Assembly (NCBI RefSeq): GCF_900142545.1
Contig: NZ_FRBF01000009.1
Coordinates: 62,001-126,000, forward strand
Origin: Fibrobacter sp. UWT2
GTDB taxonomy: Bacteria > Fibrobacterota > Fibrobacteria > Fibrobacterales > Fibrobacteraceae
DNA length: 64,000 bases
Direction: 5' to 3'
The notes beneath the pieces were generated by a model, which was given only the letters and a program-made list of their open reading frames with translations, searched no databases and was not told the origin of the DNA. The position numbers were made by a program, and so were the translations under genes. Positions 8,844-17,725 of this stretch are shown piece by piece (the first letter of the stretch is position 1; every line of letters starts with the position of its first letter).

Positions 8844-9770
8844 ATGAAAATCGTATTTATGGGAACGCCGGAATTCGCGGCTTGTTTTTTGAAGCATCTC
8901 AAGGAATCGGACTTTGCTGACGTGGTGGCTGTGGTGACTCAGCCCGACAGGCCAGCAGGGCGCGGGCGCGTGTTAACGCCGCCGCCAGTGAAACAACTGG
9001 CGCTCGAATACGGGCTCCCCGTACTCCAGCCGACTGATTTGAAGGCGCCCGAATTCGAGAGCGCCCTGCGTGCTTTCGACGCAGACCTCTTTGTGGTCGT
9101 TGCCTATTCGATATTGCCGAAGAATATTTTGGCGGTTGCAAAGCATGGCGCGGTGAATGTACACGGTAGCTTGTTGCCGAAGTACCGCGGGGCAGCCCCT
9201 GTGCAGCGTGCGATTGCCGATGGTCTGCCCGAAACGGGCGTGACCGTTTTCCGCCTAGATGAAAAGATGGACCACGGCCCGATTCTTGCCCAGAAGACGG
9301 TGGTGATTGACCATCAGGATACGACGGCAAGCCTCCTGGAAAAGATGGTGGCTCCTGGCTGCGAAGCGCTGGACGATGCCATTCACCAGTTGCTCGAAGG
9401 CCGCGAAAAGGACTTGACGCAGGATCATGCGCAGGCCAGTGGCGCTCCGAAACTGAAAAAAGAAGAAGGCTTGATCGATTTCAATTTGCCCGCAAAGGTG
9501 ATTCATGACCGCATTCGCGCCTTCAATCCGTGGCCGGGTGGCTATGGAAAGCTGGGTGGCCGTATGGTTTACTTGCGCAAGACGGACACTCCGGAGAATG
9601 GTCCGAAACTGGCCCCGGGCGCGGTGGAATTCAAGGATAACCGGTTCTACGTGGGCACGGGCGAAGGCGTTCTTGAAGTGATTGAAATTCAGGCCGAAGG
9701 CAAGAAGCCGATGCCGGTGGCTGACTTTATGCGCGGAATCCAGAAGCGTGAAGGACTTTGCTTTTGCTAG
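8844..9770 (+). CDS. fmt: methionyl-tRNA formyltransferase
   Basis: A 308-residue cytosolic enzyme that formylates the initiator Met-tRNA using 10-formyl-tetrahydrofolate. It starts MKIVFMGTPEFA, and the formyl-transfer motif NVHGSLLPKYRGAAPVQRA puts catalytic Asn at 105 and His at 107. A C-terminal tRNA-binding domain follows (FNPWPGGYGKLGG region onward). The ATG at 8844 matches the family start; the 35 codons of open frame upstream lie inside the divergent lrgA gene. TATATT sits seven bases before the ATG. Its 3' end overlaps rsmB, a common pairing in bacteria. Confidence 0.96.
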   Translation: MKIVFMGTPEFAACFLKHLKESDFADVVAVVTQPDRPAGRGRVLTPPPVKQLALEYGLPVLQPTDLKAPEFESALRAFDADLFVVVAYSILPKNILAVAKHGAVNVHGSLLPKYRGAAPVQRAIADGLPETGVTVFRLDEKMDHGPILAQKTVVIDHQDTTASLLEKMVAPGCEALDDAIHQLLEGREKDLTQDHAQASGAPKLKKEEGLIDFNLPAKVIHDRIRAFNPWPGGYGKLGGRMVYLRKTDTPENGPKLAPGAVEFKDNRFYVGTGEGVLEVIEIQAEGKKPMPVADFMRGIQKREGLCFC

Positions 9771-11008
9771 ATGAATCGCTGAAAGAGAGAATGGATGCGT
9801 TCCGCGTTCTTGTGCTTTGGCAGAAGGACGGTAGCTTTATCAAGGAAAGCGGACTTTCGCCTTTCGCGATGGAACTTGCCTTGGGCGTATGCCGTAGGCA
9901 TTTGTACCTGCAATACTTTTTAAAGACCCTCGTAAAGAAAATGCCTTCGCTTGAAGTAGCGACGGTGCTTGAGATGGGAATTTTCCAGATGTTCTTTATG
10001 GAAATCCCGGACCATGCCGCCGTTTCGACAAGCGTGGAACTTGCGAAGGCGGCGAACCTTCAAGAAGGTTCCGCGCGGCTGGTGAATGCCGTGCTGCATG
10101 CCGCGCGCAGGTCCGGGCTGCCGGCGCTCCCACCTCAAAAGGTGCGGCGCGTGTCCATCGAGAATTCGGTGCCCGAATGGCTGGTGCGCAGGTGGTTCGA
10201 TATTTATGGCGGTACACGCGCCGAAGCGCTCGCCAAGGCGACGCTCACGCGCCCCGCAGAATGGATTCGCGTGAATATGCAAAAGACATCTGCCCCGGTG
10301 CTGGCCCAAAAGCTTGGAATCACGGGAGCAAGCATTCTTTACGACCGCTACATTCAAGTGCCTGCCGACGTAAAACTCAAACCGATTCTGGAATCGGAAT
10401 CTTTTGCGAAGGGCGAATTCAGCATGCAGAATCCCTCGGCTTACGAAGTCGTGAAGCTTCTGGACTTGAAGTCTGGCCTTAAGGTTTGGGATGCATGCGC
10501 GGCTCCCGGCGGCAAGGCTGCCCTTATGGCCGAGATGGATTCTTCGCTTGAGATTTTGGCGAGCGATGTTTCTGAAAGTCGTGTGCTCAAGATGCAGGAT
10601 GTGGTGGACCGCCTGGGACTCACGAACGTTCGCGTTGAATGTGTTGACGCTCTCTCGTCTCGTGCATCAAACCGCTTCGATCGAATTCTCCTCGACGTGC
10701 CCTGCAGCAACATGGGCGTGATTGCGCGCCGTCCGGAATCGGTTTACCGCATCACGCCGGAATCGGTCAAGGAACTGGCCGAGCTGCAGTACCGTTTGTT
10801 GGAATCCGCTTCGCAGGCTCTTACGGCTGGCGGAATTGTCGTTTATGCAACTTGCAGTCCTGATCCTGAAGAAACCACCAAGGTCATTAACCGTTTTGTC
10901 AAGGAACACCCCGAATTTGAAAAGGCGGGTGAGCCTGTGTATCCGGGATTAGACGATTCTCGTTTTGATGGATTTTTTGCCCAAGCCTTGCGTTTTAAAC
11001 AAGCTTGA
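9764..11008 (+). CDS. rsmB: 16S rRNA (cytosine-967-C5)-methyltransferase
   Basis: About 414 residues. The N-terminal NusB-like RNA-binding domain (residues ~8-130) is followed by a SAM-dependent methyltransferase domain: WDACAAPGGKAALMAE (SAM motif I), LLDVPCSNMG and YATCSPDPEE, which hold the two cysteines typical of m5C RNA methyltransferases. It modifies 16S rRNA in the cytoplasm. The start is uncertain: TTG codons at 9758 and 9764 and ATG at 9791 are in frame. I prefer 9764, because AAGGA lies eight bases before it. All but the last choice overlap the end of fmt. Confidence 0.93.
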   Translation: MLDESLKERMDAFRVLVLWQKDGSFIKESGLSPFAMELALGVCRRHLYLQYFLKTLVKKMPSLEVATVLEMGIFQMFFMEIPDHAAVSTSVELAKAANLQEGSARLVNAVLHAARRSGLPALPPQKVRRVSIENSVPEWLVRRWFDIYGGTRAEALAKATLTRPAEWIRVNMQKTSAPVLAQKLGITGASILYDRYIQVPADVKLKPILESESFAKGEFSMQNPSAYEVVKLLDLKSGLKVWDACAAPGGKAALMAEMDSSLEILASDVSESRVLKMQDVVDRLGLTNVRVECVDALSSRASNRFDRILLDVPCSNMGVIARRPESVYRITPESVKELAELQYRLLESASQALTAGGIVVYATCSPDPEETTKVINRFVKEHPEFEKAGEPVYPGLDDSRFDGFFAQALRFKQA

Positions 11009-11023
11009 GAATAAAAGGAAATT

Positions 11024-11629
11024 ATGGGGAATTTAAAAAAGATTGTTTTATTCGTCTTGGGCTTTGCAGCTTTGGCTTTTGCTCAAAGTGAATCGAAAAA
11101 TGTGGAAGATATTGCCTTCTCGAAAGCGTATCTCGGAATTGAAGGTGGCGAAATTTATCCGTTTGGCGATCTGGAAGATGCGACTTCTAATACGTTGTAT
11201 GGTGGCCTTAATTTCCGTTATTCTTATTGGAAAAATGTAGATGGAATCGTGATGTTTCATTACGCCTACTTTAAACCCCGTCCGGATGAAGTGCCTTATG
11301 ATGGTGTCCACCAGGCTTCGGGAAAGTTGGGCTTGGATTGGCGATTCCCTGCGATTCATCCCGTTGTTTTGGGCGGAGGCTTTGCCTGCAACTGGACCCG
11401 TGCCGATTTGGATGACGATATGGTAAAAGATCACATCTACCACAAGCCGGGTGGAACGCTGGGCGATAATGAAACTGAATTTGGCTGGTTTGCCCGTTTA
11501 AATTTGGCGATTTTTAATACGGAAAATTATCGTGCCGGCTTTAATATCATGTGGGAAGAAATTTGGACATTGCCCAAGCGTTCGAATATGTTGTATGCGG
11601 GCCTTTATATAGAAAGGAAGCTTTGGTAA
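11024..11629 (+). CDS. secreted outer-membrane beta-barrel-like protein, function unknown
   Basis: A 201-residue protein with a cleavable signal peptide (MGNLKKIVLFVLGFAALAFAQ). The mature part alternates aromatic and polar residues (NTLYGGLNFRYSYWKN, IVMFHYAYFKP) and ends in KLW, typical of a small outer-membrane barrel. AAGGA precedes the ATG. It follows rsmB by 15 bases and its TAA overlaps the ATG of the next gene (TAATG), so the two proteins are coupled and probably act together. I do not recognise the family. Confidence 0.7.
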   Translation: MGNLKKIVLFVLGFAALAFAQSESKNVEDIAFSKAYLGIEGGEIYPFGDLEDATSNTLYGGLNFRYSYWKNVDGIVMFHYAYFKPRPDEVPYDGVHQASGKLGLDWRFPAIHPVVLGGGFACNWTRADLDDDMVKDHIYHKPGGTLGDNETEFGWFARLNLAIFNTENYRAGFNIMWEEIWTLPKRSNMLYAGLYIERKLW

Positions 11630-13326
11630 TGAAGAATTTTGCTCTTGTATCTTTGTTGACGGCTTCTGTTGCTTTTGCCCAGATTCCTGCCGAAATGGAT
11701 GGCATGGAATATGAAACCCGTGCCGATGGAACGTTCTTGATTGGTGGTCCGACTTATGCCTTTGATCGACCGATGAGTGCGGGTGGATTGCATTCCGAAA
11801 GTGAACTTTGGACTCCTGCGAAGATGCGGGACCGTCTGCTGTTTAATCGCTGGTCGGGAACGCCTTCGTGGACTCCGCTTGAACCGGGTATTTGGGTGAA
11901 GACGGGTAATGAACTGGGCGACTTGATTTATCAGGATTTTATTACCGAAAATGATGATCGTCCCGAAAACAGGACGCCGATTTTAGAAGGCGGTTTTCGC
12001 TCTCCTAGCTACAAAGGCTTGTGGGCGACTGCAAGATTTTTCCAGGATGACCACTTTTGCAGTGGAGCCTACGCTTATCGTCGCGATATGGTAGATGGTA
12101 ATTACACTCATCTGGGTGCAAACTGGGCGATGTTCAGTACGGCTTATGGTGGCCTCGGCTACACGAATTCGTTGGTGAATGCCTCGGTCTTGGCGGGCGA
12201 AGAATACTTGTGGTTCTATACGGCAAGTTCCCACTGGGTTCCGGCCCATTACAAACCACGTGTAGAAGCCCGTGCCGACATCAAGGATTTGTCGGTGACG
12301 GTCGCTTATGAAGATATCGAATTTGAAAATTTGCACAAGAAAGAAGAAGGCGCTCGTAAGGAAGTGAACGGTTCCGTTTACTATAAGTGCGGCAAGGCTT
12401 GTCAGCAGAAATTCTATCAGATTGCAGCCGGTGTCGCATTCCGTGCGGTCGATGACGAAGGTACGGTGTATACGGAACTTGAGGAAGATCGTGTGATGTG
12501 GTCTTTCTTGGAAATGCGTGTGCAGCCCTTGCAACGCTTGACGGCCGACGTGACCTTCGGCGTAAACGAAAGGGATTGGCTTGTTCAGGATAGCATTCAG
12601 TACTTGGCTCCTGCTCCCGAAAATATGGGTGTTGTCGTGGGTGTCAAGAATATTTCTGGTTCTCGCTTGAATCCGCTTGCCGATACGAAGGAATTTTATG
12701 ATGGGCGCGAAATAGACTTGACTGCAGATGGCCAGATGAACTTGATTCAGGCCTACGCCTCTTATGTGGATACTTTGGGTGGATTCGTTTCGATTGGTGG
12801 CCGTGGCAGCATTTGGGCTGAACATGGTGCCGAAACGTTTGATGTAGACGAATACGATTATAATGAAGAATATGGGTTGAATACCCGTTTTGGAAATGTT
12901 TCTCGCGTTGACGCCTGGATTAAGGGCTTGTCTGCGGAAATGAGCCTCAATACTTGGTACCGTGACATGTTCAAGTTTACGGCAATGGCGGGCTTTGAAC
13001 ATATCGATGGCCCGATTGATGAAGCTGAAGTGACTCCGGCTGAATTCTACACGGGCTTTATGGGTGACTGGCTCTTAAACAAGACTTTCAAGATTTCCCA
13101 TTCGCTGCGTTACAGGAGCGATGCCAAGTGGAATTTGCGCTCCAAAGATCCCATGGTGGTCAAGGGCGACTGGACTTGGGATGCCTCTTTCTCGCAACAG
13201 TTCCCCAAGTACGGAATTTCTTTGACGGGAACTTTGATGCATGTGCTTGCGGACGAAGAAATGGAAACGGTAAACGGTGGATATGACCGCATCCGCTTCA
13301 TTTGTCAAGCGAAGAAAACTTTCTAA
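11629..13326 (+). CDS. secreted outer-membrane protein, function unknown
   Basis: A 565-residue protein. The ATG at 11629 gives a clean signal peptide (MKNFALVSLLTASVAFAQ); the longer frame from 11551 only runs over the upstream gene. The body is rich in Tyr, Trp, Asp and Gly with repeated barrel-like strands (ASYVDTLGGFVSIGGRGSIWAE, TFKISHSLRYRSD) and ends FICQAKKTF with a terminal aromatic residue, all suggesting an outer-membrane barrel. It is coupled to the gene upstream through TAATG and converges on mutY, the two stop codons overlapping at 13323-13326. No enzyme motif was seen. Confidence 0.7.
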   Translation: MKNFALVSLLTASVAFAQIPAEMDGMEYETRADGTFLIGGPTYAFDRPMSAGGLHSESELWTPAKMRDRLLFNRWSGTPSWTPLEPGIWVKTGNELGDLIYQDFITENDDRPENRTPILEGGFRSPSYKGLWATARFFQDDHFCSGAYAYRRDMVDGNYTHLGANWAMFSTAYGGLGYTNSLVNASVLAGEEYLWFYTASSHWVPAHYKPRVEARADIKDLSVTVAYEDIEFENLHKKEEGARKEVNGSVYYKCGKACQQKFYQIAAGVAFRAVDDEGTVYTELEEDRVMWSFLEMRVQPLQRLTADVTFGVNERDWLVQDSIQYLAPAPENMGVVVGVKNISGSRLNPLADTKEFYDGREIDLTADGQMNLIQAYASYVDTLGGFVSIGGRGSIWAEHGAETFDVDEYDYNEEYGLNTRFGNVSRVDAWIKGLSAEMSLNTWYRDMFKFTAMAGFEHIDGPIDEAEVTPAEFYTGFMGDWLLNKTFKISHSLRYRSDAKWNLRSKDPMVVKGDWTWDASFSQQFPKYGISLTGTLMHVLADEEMETVNGGYDRIRFICQAKKTF

Positions 13327-14384
13327 GGCTTTAGAAGAGCCAGCGCTTTCAAGCAGAAGCTGTTAGCGAAAAAATCATGGGCTTGTGAAATCTTGACCCA
13401 TCGAAGCTCCGGCGCAGAATGCTGCGGGGCTTTTGTTTTTAGGCGTATGTGCAGAGCATCGCAATCCATTTTGTGGACGGTGATGTTGTGTTTGAAATTC
13501 CCGATGATTTGAACGCTTTTGACGAGGTCTGCATTAATGTAGGCTTCTGCTTGCAGTGGAACGCCTGCAGTTGCGTTGCGCGGCGATTCAAAATGCGGCA
13601 GCGTAAACTGGTTCTTGAAGAACTTTTGCCCACCGTGTACTGCTAAAATCTTGTGGTCGGCGCTTTCGATAACGAGTACGGTGCCGTGCCAGTCTTTTTG
13701 AATGTGCTTCTTGCTGGGCGGAAATTCGGCGGCGCGGTTATCTGCGAAGGCTTTGCAGGTCGCTTGCAGGGGACAATTTGCGCAATCGGGATTCTTGATT
13801 TTGCATACGGTGCGGCCAAGCTCCATCAAGGCTTCGTTGTGCATGTAGGCTTTAGGCGAGTCCGCAATTTCGCGGGCGTAATCCCAATAGGTTTTTAGGG
13901 CGTCCTTGGATTCCGTCGGCAAAAAGTTGAGTGTGAAAAGTCGCGAAAAAATGCGCACCAGGTTGCCGTCAAGAATCGCTTCGCGCTCGTGATAGGCGAG
14001 GCTTAAGATTGCCCCAGCCGTATACGCCCCGATTCCGGGCAATGCTTCAAGTTCCTTGCGGGTGCGCGGAAATTCCTTGCACTCTGCAACAATTTTTGCG
14101 GTCTTTAAAATGTTTCTTGCGCGGCTGTAATAGCCGAGCCCCTGCCAGTATTTAAAGACTTCTTCTTCAGATGCTTTGGCAAGTGTTTCTACATCAGGAA
14201 ACCGCTTCATCCAGCGCGTAAAATAGTCGCGGACGGTAGCGACTTGCGTCTGCTGTAACATAGTCTCGCTGATCCATACCGCGTACGGATCGCGCAGGGC
14301 GTCCAAGTCGGTCAAGCGCCACGGCAATTCTGCCGCATTTTTCCTAAACCAATCTCTTAGAATTTTTAAGGATTGCGTATCCAT
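13323..14384 (-). CDS. mutY: A/G-specific adenine DNA glycosylase
   Basis: A 353-residue base-excision repair enzyme that removes adenine mispaired with 8-oxoguanine. Visible features: WISETMLQQTQV with the catalytic Glu at 40; the helix-hairpin-helix LPGIGAYTAGAI (about 115-126); the catalytic Asp at 139 in AILDGNLVR; and a 4Fe-4S cluster C194-x6-C201-x2-C204-x5-C210. The C-terminal part (about 225-353) matches the position of the NUDIX-like domain that reads 8-oxoguanine. It overlaps the convergent gene by four bases. Confidence 0.96.
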   Translation of the reverse strand: MDTQSLKILRDWFRKNAAELPWRLTDLDALRDPYAVWISETMLQQTQVATVRDYFTRWMKRFPDVETLAKASEEEVFKYWQGLGYYSRARNILKTAKIVAECKEFPRTRKELEALPGIGAYTAGAILSLAYHEREAILDGNLVRIFSRLFTLNFLPTESKDALKTYWDYAREIADSPKAYMHNEALMELGRTVCKIKNPDCANCPLQATCKAFADNRAAEFPPSKKHIQKDWHGTVLVIESADHKILAVHGGQKFFKNQFTLPHFESPRNATAGVPLQAEAYINADLVKSVQIIGNFKHNITVHKMDCDALHIRLKTKAPQHSAPELRWVKISQAHDFFANSFCLKALALLKP

Positions 14385-14395
14385 ATGTTAGAAGC

Positions 14396-14429
14396 GCTCA
14401 TACCTCAGAGGTGCGTAGCACCGACCTCA
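14396..14429 (-). repeat. 34-nt palindromic repeat, copy A
   Basis: On the minus strand this element lies between the stop of the glycosyltransferase gene and the start of mutY. It holds the perfect hairpin GGTGC-TAC-GCACC flanked by TGAGGTC and TCTGAGGTATGAGC. A second copy at 42532-42565 matches it at most positions, and the stem differs by a compensating pair (T-A here, C-G there). It may act as a transcript end or be a REP-like element. Confidence 0.6.
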
Positions 14430-14433
14430 TTGC

Positions 14434-15879
14434 TCATAATCCATACGCTTCGCGTTTCAGCTTCCGGAAGAATTCGAACTGGGCCTTGGTTGAAGATTCC
14501 ATGGTGTACTTGAGGCTGCGTTCGTGGGCGACCTCGCGCATCTTGGCGTAGGCTTCGGGCTGTTCGAGGTACAGCTTGCGGGCTTCTTCCAAAGCGTTCA
14601 GCCAGGCGTCTTCATCAATCGGCAAAATTCGACCGGCGGCTTCATCCATCACAATGTCATGCGGCCCGCCGTAATTGCTGACAATCGCGGGCGTGCCTGT
14701 AGACATGGCTTCGACGACTACGTTTCCGAAGGTGTCCGTGACGCTCGGGAACAAGAAGAAGTCGGAATCGGCATAAAGGCTTGCGAGCGTTTCTCCGCCC
14801 TGTTCGCCGGCAAAATGCACACTGTTGTCGCCTTCGAAGAACTTCTTGATTTCTTCGAGGTACCAGCCGTAGCCCACGTACATGAGTTCTACATCGTTGT
14901 GCTTGGCGGCAAACTTTTTCCAGACGCCGTTCAAGAATTCCAGATTCTTTTCCTTGGAAATGCGGCCGATAAACGAGAATCGCACTTTGCGGTTTTCGCT
15001 CTGAACGGTTTCGGTTGCACCGTTGTACTTTTCCCAGACGCCCTTGCCACGCAAGTCGCGAGAGAATTTTTCCAAGGGGAGCCCGCGAGGCAAAATCTGT
15101 ACCTGGTTTTCAGGCACTTTCAGCTGTGAAGTCAGAATGTCGGCGTAGTCCTTGCACGGGCTAACCACGGGCTTTGTCATGCCGTAGAAAATCTTCATGA
15201 GCCAAAGCACAAAGTGGAACATCCACTTGGCTTTCACGAGCGTCTTGGTATAAGTCGGAACGTCGGTGCGGTAATGGCTAAAGACCTTGATACCTGCGAC
15301 TTTTGCACAGAAGCATGCAAGCCATGCGCCTGGACTCGGCGTTTCGAATTCAATCAAGTCGACGGGGTAGCGCTTGAGCAGGCGAAGCACCGGGCCTACG
15401 CGCGGAATTGCAAGTTCGCTATTGGCGTATCCGAGCTGTTCCATGCTGAACATGCGCGGAAGCAAAATGCAGTAGCCGTTTTCCACGACACCGCAGGGGC
15501 GCGTGTTGAAGGCGTTCCCGGCGAGGAAGGCGTGCATGCCGTGGGCTCGCATATAGGGAATCACGTTTCTCAAGTTGTTGGCGATTCCGTTAGTTTCGTC
15601 CAAGTTGTCGGAATAGAAAAGGACGCGAACGTCATCGGCCGGGTGTTGCTTGCGTTCTTTCTTGAGATAAGAGCGCAATTTTAAAAGCTTAGGAATGTTC
15701 AAAATCAGCGAGCCGAAAACGATGGGCGGAATCATTCCCGTACGCAGGTTTCCGGGGGGCTGGTGCTTGAAACCGAACATCTTCTTGAAGGTGCTCGTGA
15801 CGGTGCGTCCAAAGATAGCCGGACGCGTGTCTAAAACGTCGGTCGGCTTAAGCTTTGTTGAATTTGACGCAGTCGGCAT
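14434..15879 (-). CDS. glycosyltransferase family 4 (GT-B fold)
   Basis: A 481-residue glycosyltransferase. After a basic N-terminal extension, residues about 80-270 form the acceptor domain (VLFYSDNLDETNGIANNLR; IEFETPSPGAWLA) and about 285-440 the donor-binding domain: FSFIGRISKEKNLEFL, YVGYGW and FPSVTDTFGNVVVEAMSTGTP, the GT4 donor motif. It is similar in outline to GDP-mannose-dependent transferases that build glycolipids, but donor and acceptor cannot be read. The start overlaps the end of hisA by 32 bases; an AAGGAGTG ribosome site six bases before the ATG, inside hisA, supports this start. It is the last gene of the lipocalin-hisA-GT unit. Confidence 0.85.
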   Translation of the reverse strand: MPTASNSTKLKPTDVLDTRPAIFGRTVTSTFKKMFGFKHQPPGNLRTGMIPPIVFGSLILNIPKLLKLRSYLKKERKQHPADDVRVLFYSDNLDETNGIANNLRNVIPYMRAHGMHAFLAGNAFNTRPCGVVENGYCILLPRMFSMEQLGYANSELAIPRVGPVLRLLKRYPVDLIEFETPSPGAWLACFCAKVAGIKVFSHYRTDVPTYTKTLVKAKWMFHFVLWLMKIFYGMTKPVVSPCKDYADILTSQLKVPENQVQILPRGLPLEKFSRDLRGKGVWEKYNGATETVQSENRKVRFSFIGRISKEKNLEFLNGVWKKFAAKHNDVELMYVGYGWYLEEIKKFFEGDNSVHFAGEQGGETLASLYADSDFFLFPSVTDTFGNVVVEAMSTGTPAIVSNYGGPHDIVMDEAAGRILPIDEDAWLNALEEARKLYLEQPEAYAKMREVAHERSLKYTMESSTKAQFEFFRKLKREAYGL

Positions 15880-16624
15880 ATTTCACTCCTTTTCCACCGA
15901 ACAGGTCTAAGGCCGATCCGATGGTGAGGTCAATCGTTCCGTTAGAAATTTGTTTGCAATGCTTGAGGTCGTCAAGCGACTTTGCGCCGCCGGCATAGGT
16001 GCAGGGAATCGGGCTGTACTCGGCGAGGAACATAATCAGTTCGTCGTCCATGCCCTGCTGTTTTCCTTCGACGTCGGCGGCGTGAATCAAGAATTCGTCG
16101 CAGTAGCGGGAAAGATCTTCGAGAGTTTCTTTGTTGACTTCGATGTCAATGAGAGTTTGCCAGCGGTTAATCGCAATTTTCCAACGAGGTTCTTCTTCGG
16201 GCGCGCTCACGCGTTTGCAACTTAAATCGAGAACCAGGTGCTCCTTGCCTACGGTCTTGGAGAGCAATTCCAGACGTTCACGGTCAAGTTTACCTTCGGG
16301 GAAAATCCAGCTCGTTACAATCACATGGCTTGCACCGGCATCCAAGTATTCCTTTGCGTTGTCGGCGGTGATGCCGCCACCTACTTGAAGTCCGCCAGGG
16401 TAGGCCGCAAGTGCAGCCTTTGCGGCTTCGGTGTTGCCCTTGCCGAGCATAATTACGTGGCCGCCCTTGATTCCGTCTTTCTTATAGAGTTCTGCGAACC
16501 AAGCGGGGGAGCGGTCTGTTTCAAAATTCGTCTTGAGACCCGTGCCGCTGTCATTCAGCGAGCTGCCTACAATCTGCTTAACACGTCCGTCGTGCAGGTC
16601 AATGCATGGGCGAAACTTAGTCAT
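15848..16624 (-). CDS. hisA: ProFAR isomerase of the eukaryote-like HisA type
   Basis: A 258-residue TIM barrel that should convert ProFAR to PRFAR in histidine synthesis. The N-terminus FRPCIDLHDGRVKQIVG carries the first catalytic Asp; VGGGI and HLVLDLSCKR (second Asp region) follow, with TYAGGAKSLDDL near the phosphate site. Segments such as SSLNDSG, the TSWIF stretch and RWKIAINRWQT are typical of the yeast/plant HIS6 form rather than usual bacterial HisA. No other his gene is near. Its start codon overlaps the stop of the lipocalin-like gene by one base, so the two are coupled. Confidence 0.82.
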   Translation of the reverse strand: MTKFRPCIDLHDGRVKQIVGSSLNDSGTGLKTNFETDRSPAWFAELYKKDGIKGGHVIMLGKGNTEAAKAALAAYPGGLQVGGGITADNAKEYLDAGASHVIVTSWIFPEGKLDRERLELLSKTVGKEHLVLDLSCKRVSAPEEEPRWKIAINRWQTLIDIEVNKETLEDLSRYCDEFLIHAADVEGKQQGMDDELIMFLAEYSPIPCTYAGGAKSLDDLKHCKQISNGTIDLTIGSALDLFGGKGVKYADCVKFNKA

Positions 16625-17661
16625 CAGTCTTTAACTCCGGTAATACACCAATCAATCTTTTTTCCGTGGCTTCCGTCGCTCCTACCCCTGTAAAATAGAA
16701 CTTCACCACCGGCGGCAATCTTGAATGCCTTCTTGGCAATCCAACCGTCTACTTTGTCCAAAAGGCTTGCTTTCTGAAGCGTCTTTGCGACGTTGAACTT
16801 GAGCGCGGGAACGCTTGCGTCTTGCCAGTCGAAGTTCAAGTCGCCGTTTGCGAATTTCTTGCCTTTGTAGTTGTCGTCGCCTTCCTTGATTGTTTTAGGC
16901 TGAGCGACCTTGATTCCGTTTTCGTCGTTGTAGAGCGCGTACCCGAAAGGTTCGCCGCTCTTAGAAATAGAGATGCGGCCTGCGAATAACGGGCTGCGGG
17001 CACTTGTGCTAAAGTTGATGGAGCGTGCCGCCATGTCGGTGGCCTGCACCGTTTGCCAGGTTTGGTCCATGTAGGCGTAACCCTTGACGGCAATGGTGTC
17101 TTCGTTGTAGGCGATTTTGCCGGTGACGCGGCCATACGGAATGTGAACGTATTGTCCAAAGGATTCCTTGCCGATTTTCCACACGCCGTTGCCAGTTACC
17201 TTTCCTACTACAGCCGATTCAAAGGTTACGTCGAGCAGGAATTTTCCGCCCTTGTCGGCGGTGAAGTACACGCGGTGATCTTTGCCCGGCTTGTGTTCCA
17301 TCTTGTATTCGCCCTTGATGTCGATGGTGGCTGAGGCCTTGTCGGCCTTCAGGCGTTCGGGCGGATACTGGCGGCCCACAGTATAGGTCTTGCTCTTGAA
17401 ATTCCAGAAGCTCATATCGCAAGCGACTTTTTTACCGGAGCCTGGAATATGGAGCGTGGAATAGTTGATGAAGGCACGGGTGCCGTTGTCGAAAACGAAC
17501 TGATAGCTCCACGTTTCGTTGAATTCCTTGGCGCTGTTGTTGTGCGGCATAAAGTCATCGACCGATACGCTACGCACGGAACCCTGCGGCGCTACGACAT
17601 CGCCTGCAAAAGCAAACGATGCGCAGAACAAAAACGCCAAAATCGAAACAAGAACTTTCAT
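16624..17661 (-). CDS. secreted lipocalin-like protein (AttH/CrtC/Svf1-like)
   Basis: A 345-residue exported protein. I start at the ATG at 17661, which gives MKVLVSILAFLFCASFAFAG, a clear signal peptide. The body looks like two lipocalin-type half barrels: residues about 20-170 (ETWSYQFVFDNGTRAFINYS) and about 170-345, including HIPYGRVTGKI and VKGYAYMDQTW, reminiscent of AttH/CrtC and the yeast Svf1 family, which bind or modify lipid-like molecules. That match is my reading of motifs, not a search result. It heads a coupled unit with hisA and a glycosyltransferase. Confidence 0.55.
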   Translation of the reverse strand: MKVLVSILAFLFCASFAFAGDVVAPQGSVRSVSVDDFMPHNNSAKEFNETWSYQFVFDNGTRAFINYSTLHIPGSGKKVACDMSFWNFKSKTYTVGRQYPPERLKADKASATIDIKGEYKMEHKPGKDHRVYFTADKGGKFLLDVTFESAVVGKVTGNGVWKIGKESFGQYVHIPYGRVTGKIAYNEDTIAVKGYAYMDQTWQTVQATDMAARSINFSTSARSPLFAGRISISKSGEPFGYALYNDENGIKVAQPKTIKEGDDNYKGKKFANGDLNFDWQDASVPALKFNVAKTLQKASLLDKVDGWIAKKAFKIAAGGEVLFYRGRSDGSHGKKIDWCITGVKD

Positions 17662-17690
17662 TCGGTTACCCCACGTCACTTATCCCAAAT

Positions 17691-17725
17691 CACTGTCTAC
17701 TTCCTACTGCCTACTGTCTACTTTT
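17691..17725 (+). repeat. heptamer repeat array, five units
   Basis: Five consecutive 7-base units of consensus TACTKYC fill the gap between the epimerase gene and the lipocalin-like gene and just touch the epimerase stop codon. Four of the units recur in the same order at 42811-42838 on the other strand, with 25 of 28 bases identical. Translated, such DNA gives Leu-Pro/Ser-Thr-Tyr-Cys-Leu strings, but there is no sign that it is coding. Confidence 0.7.
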
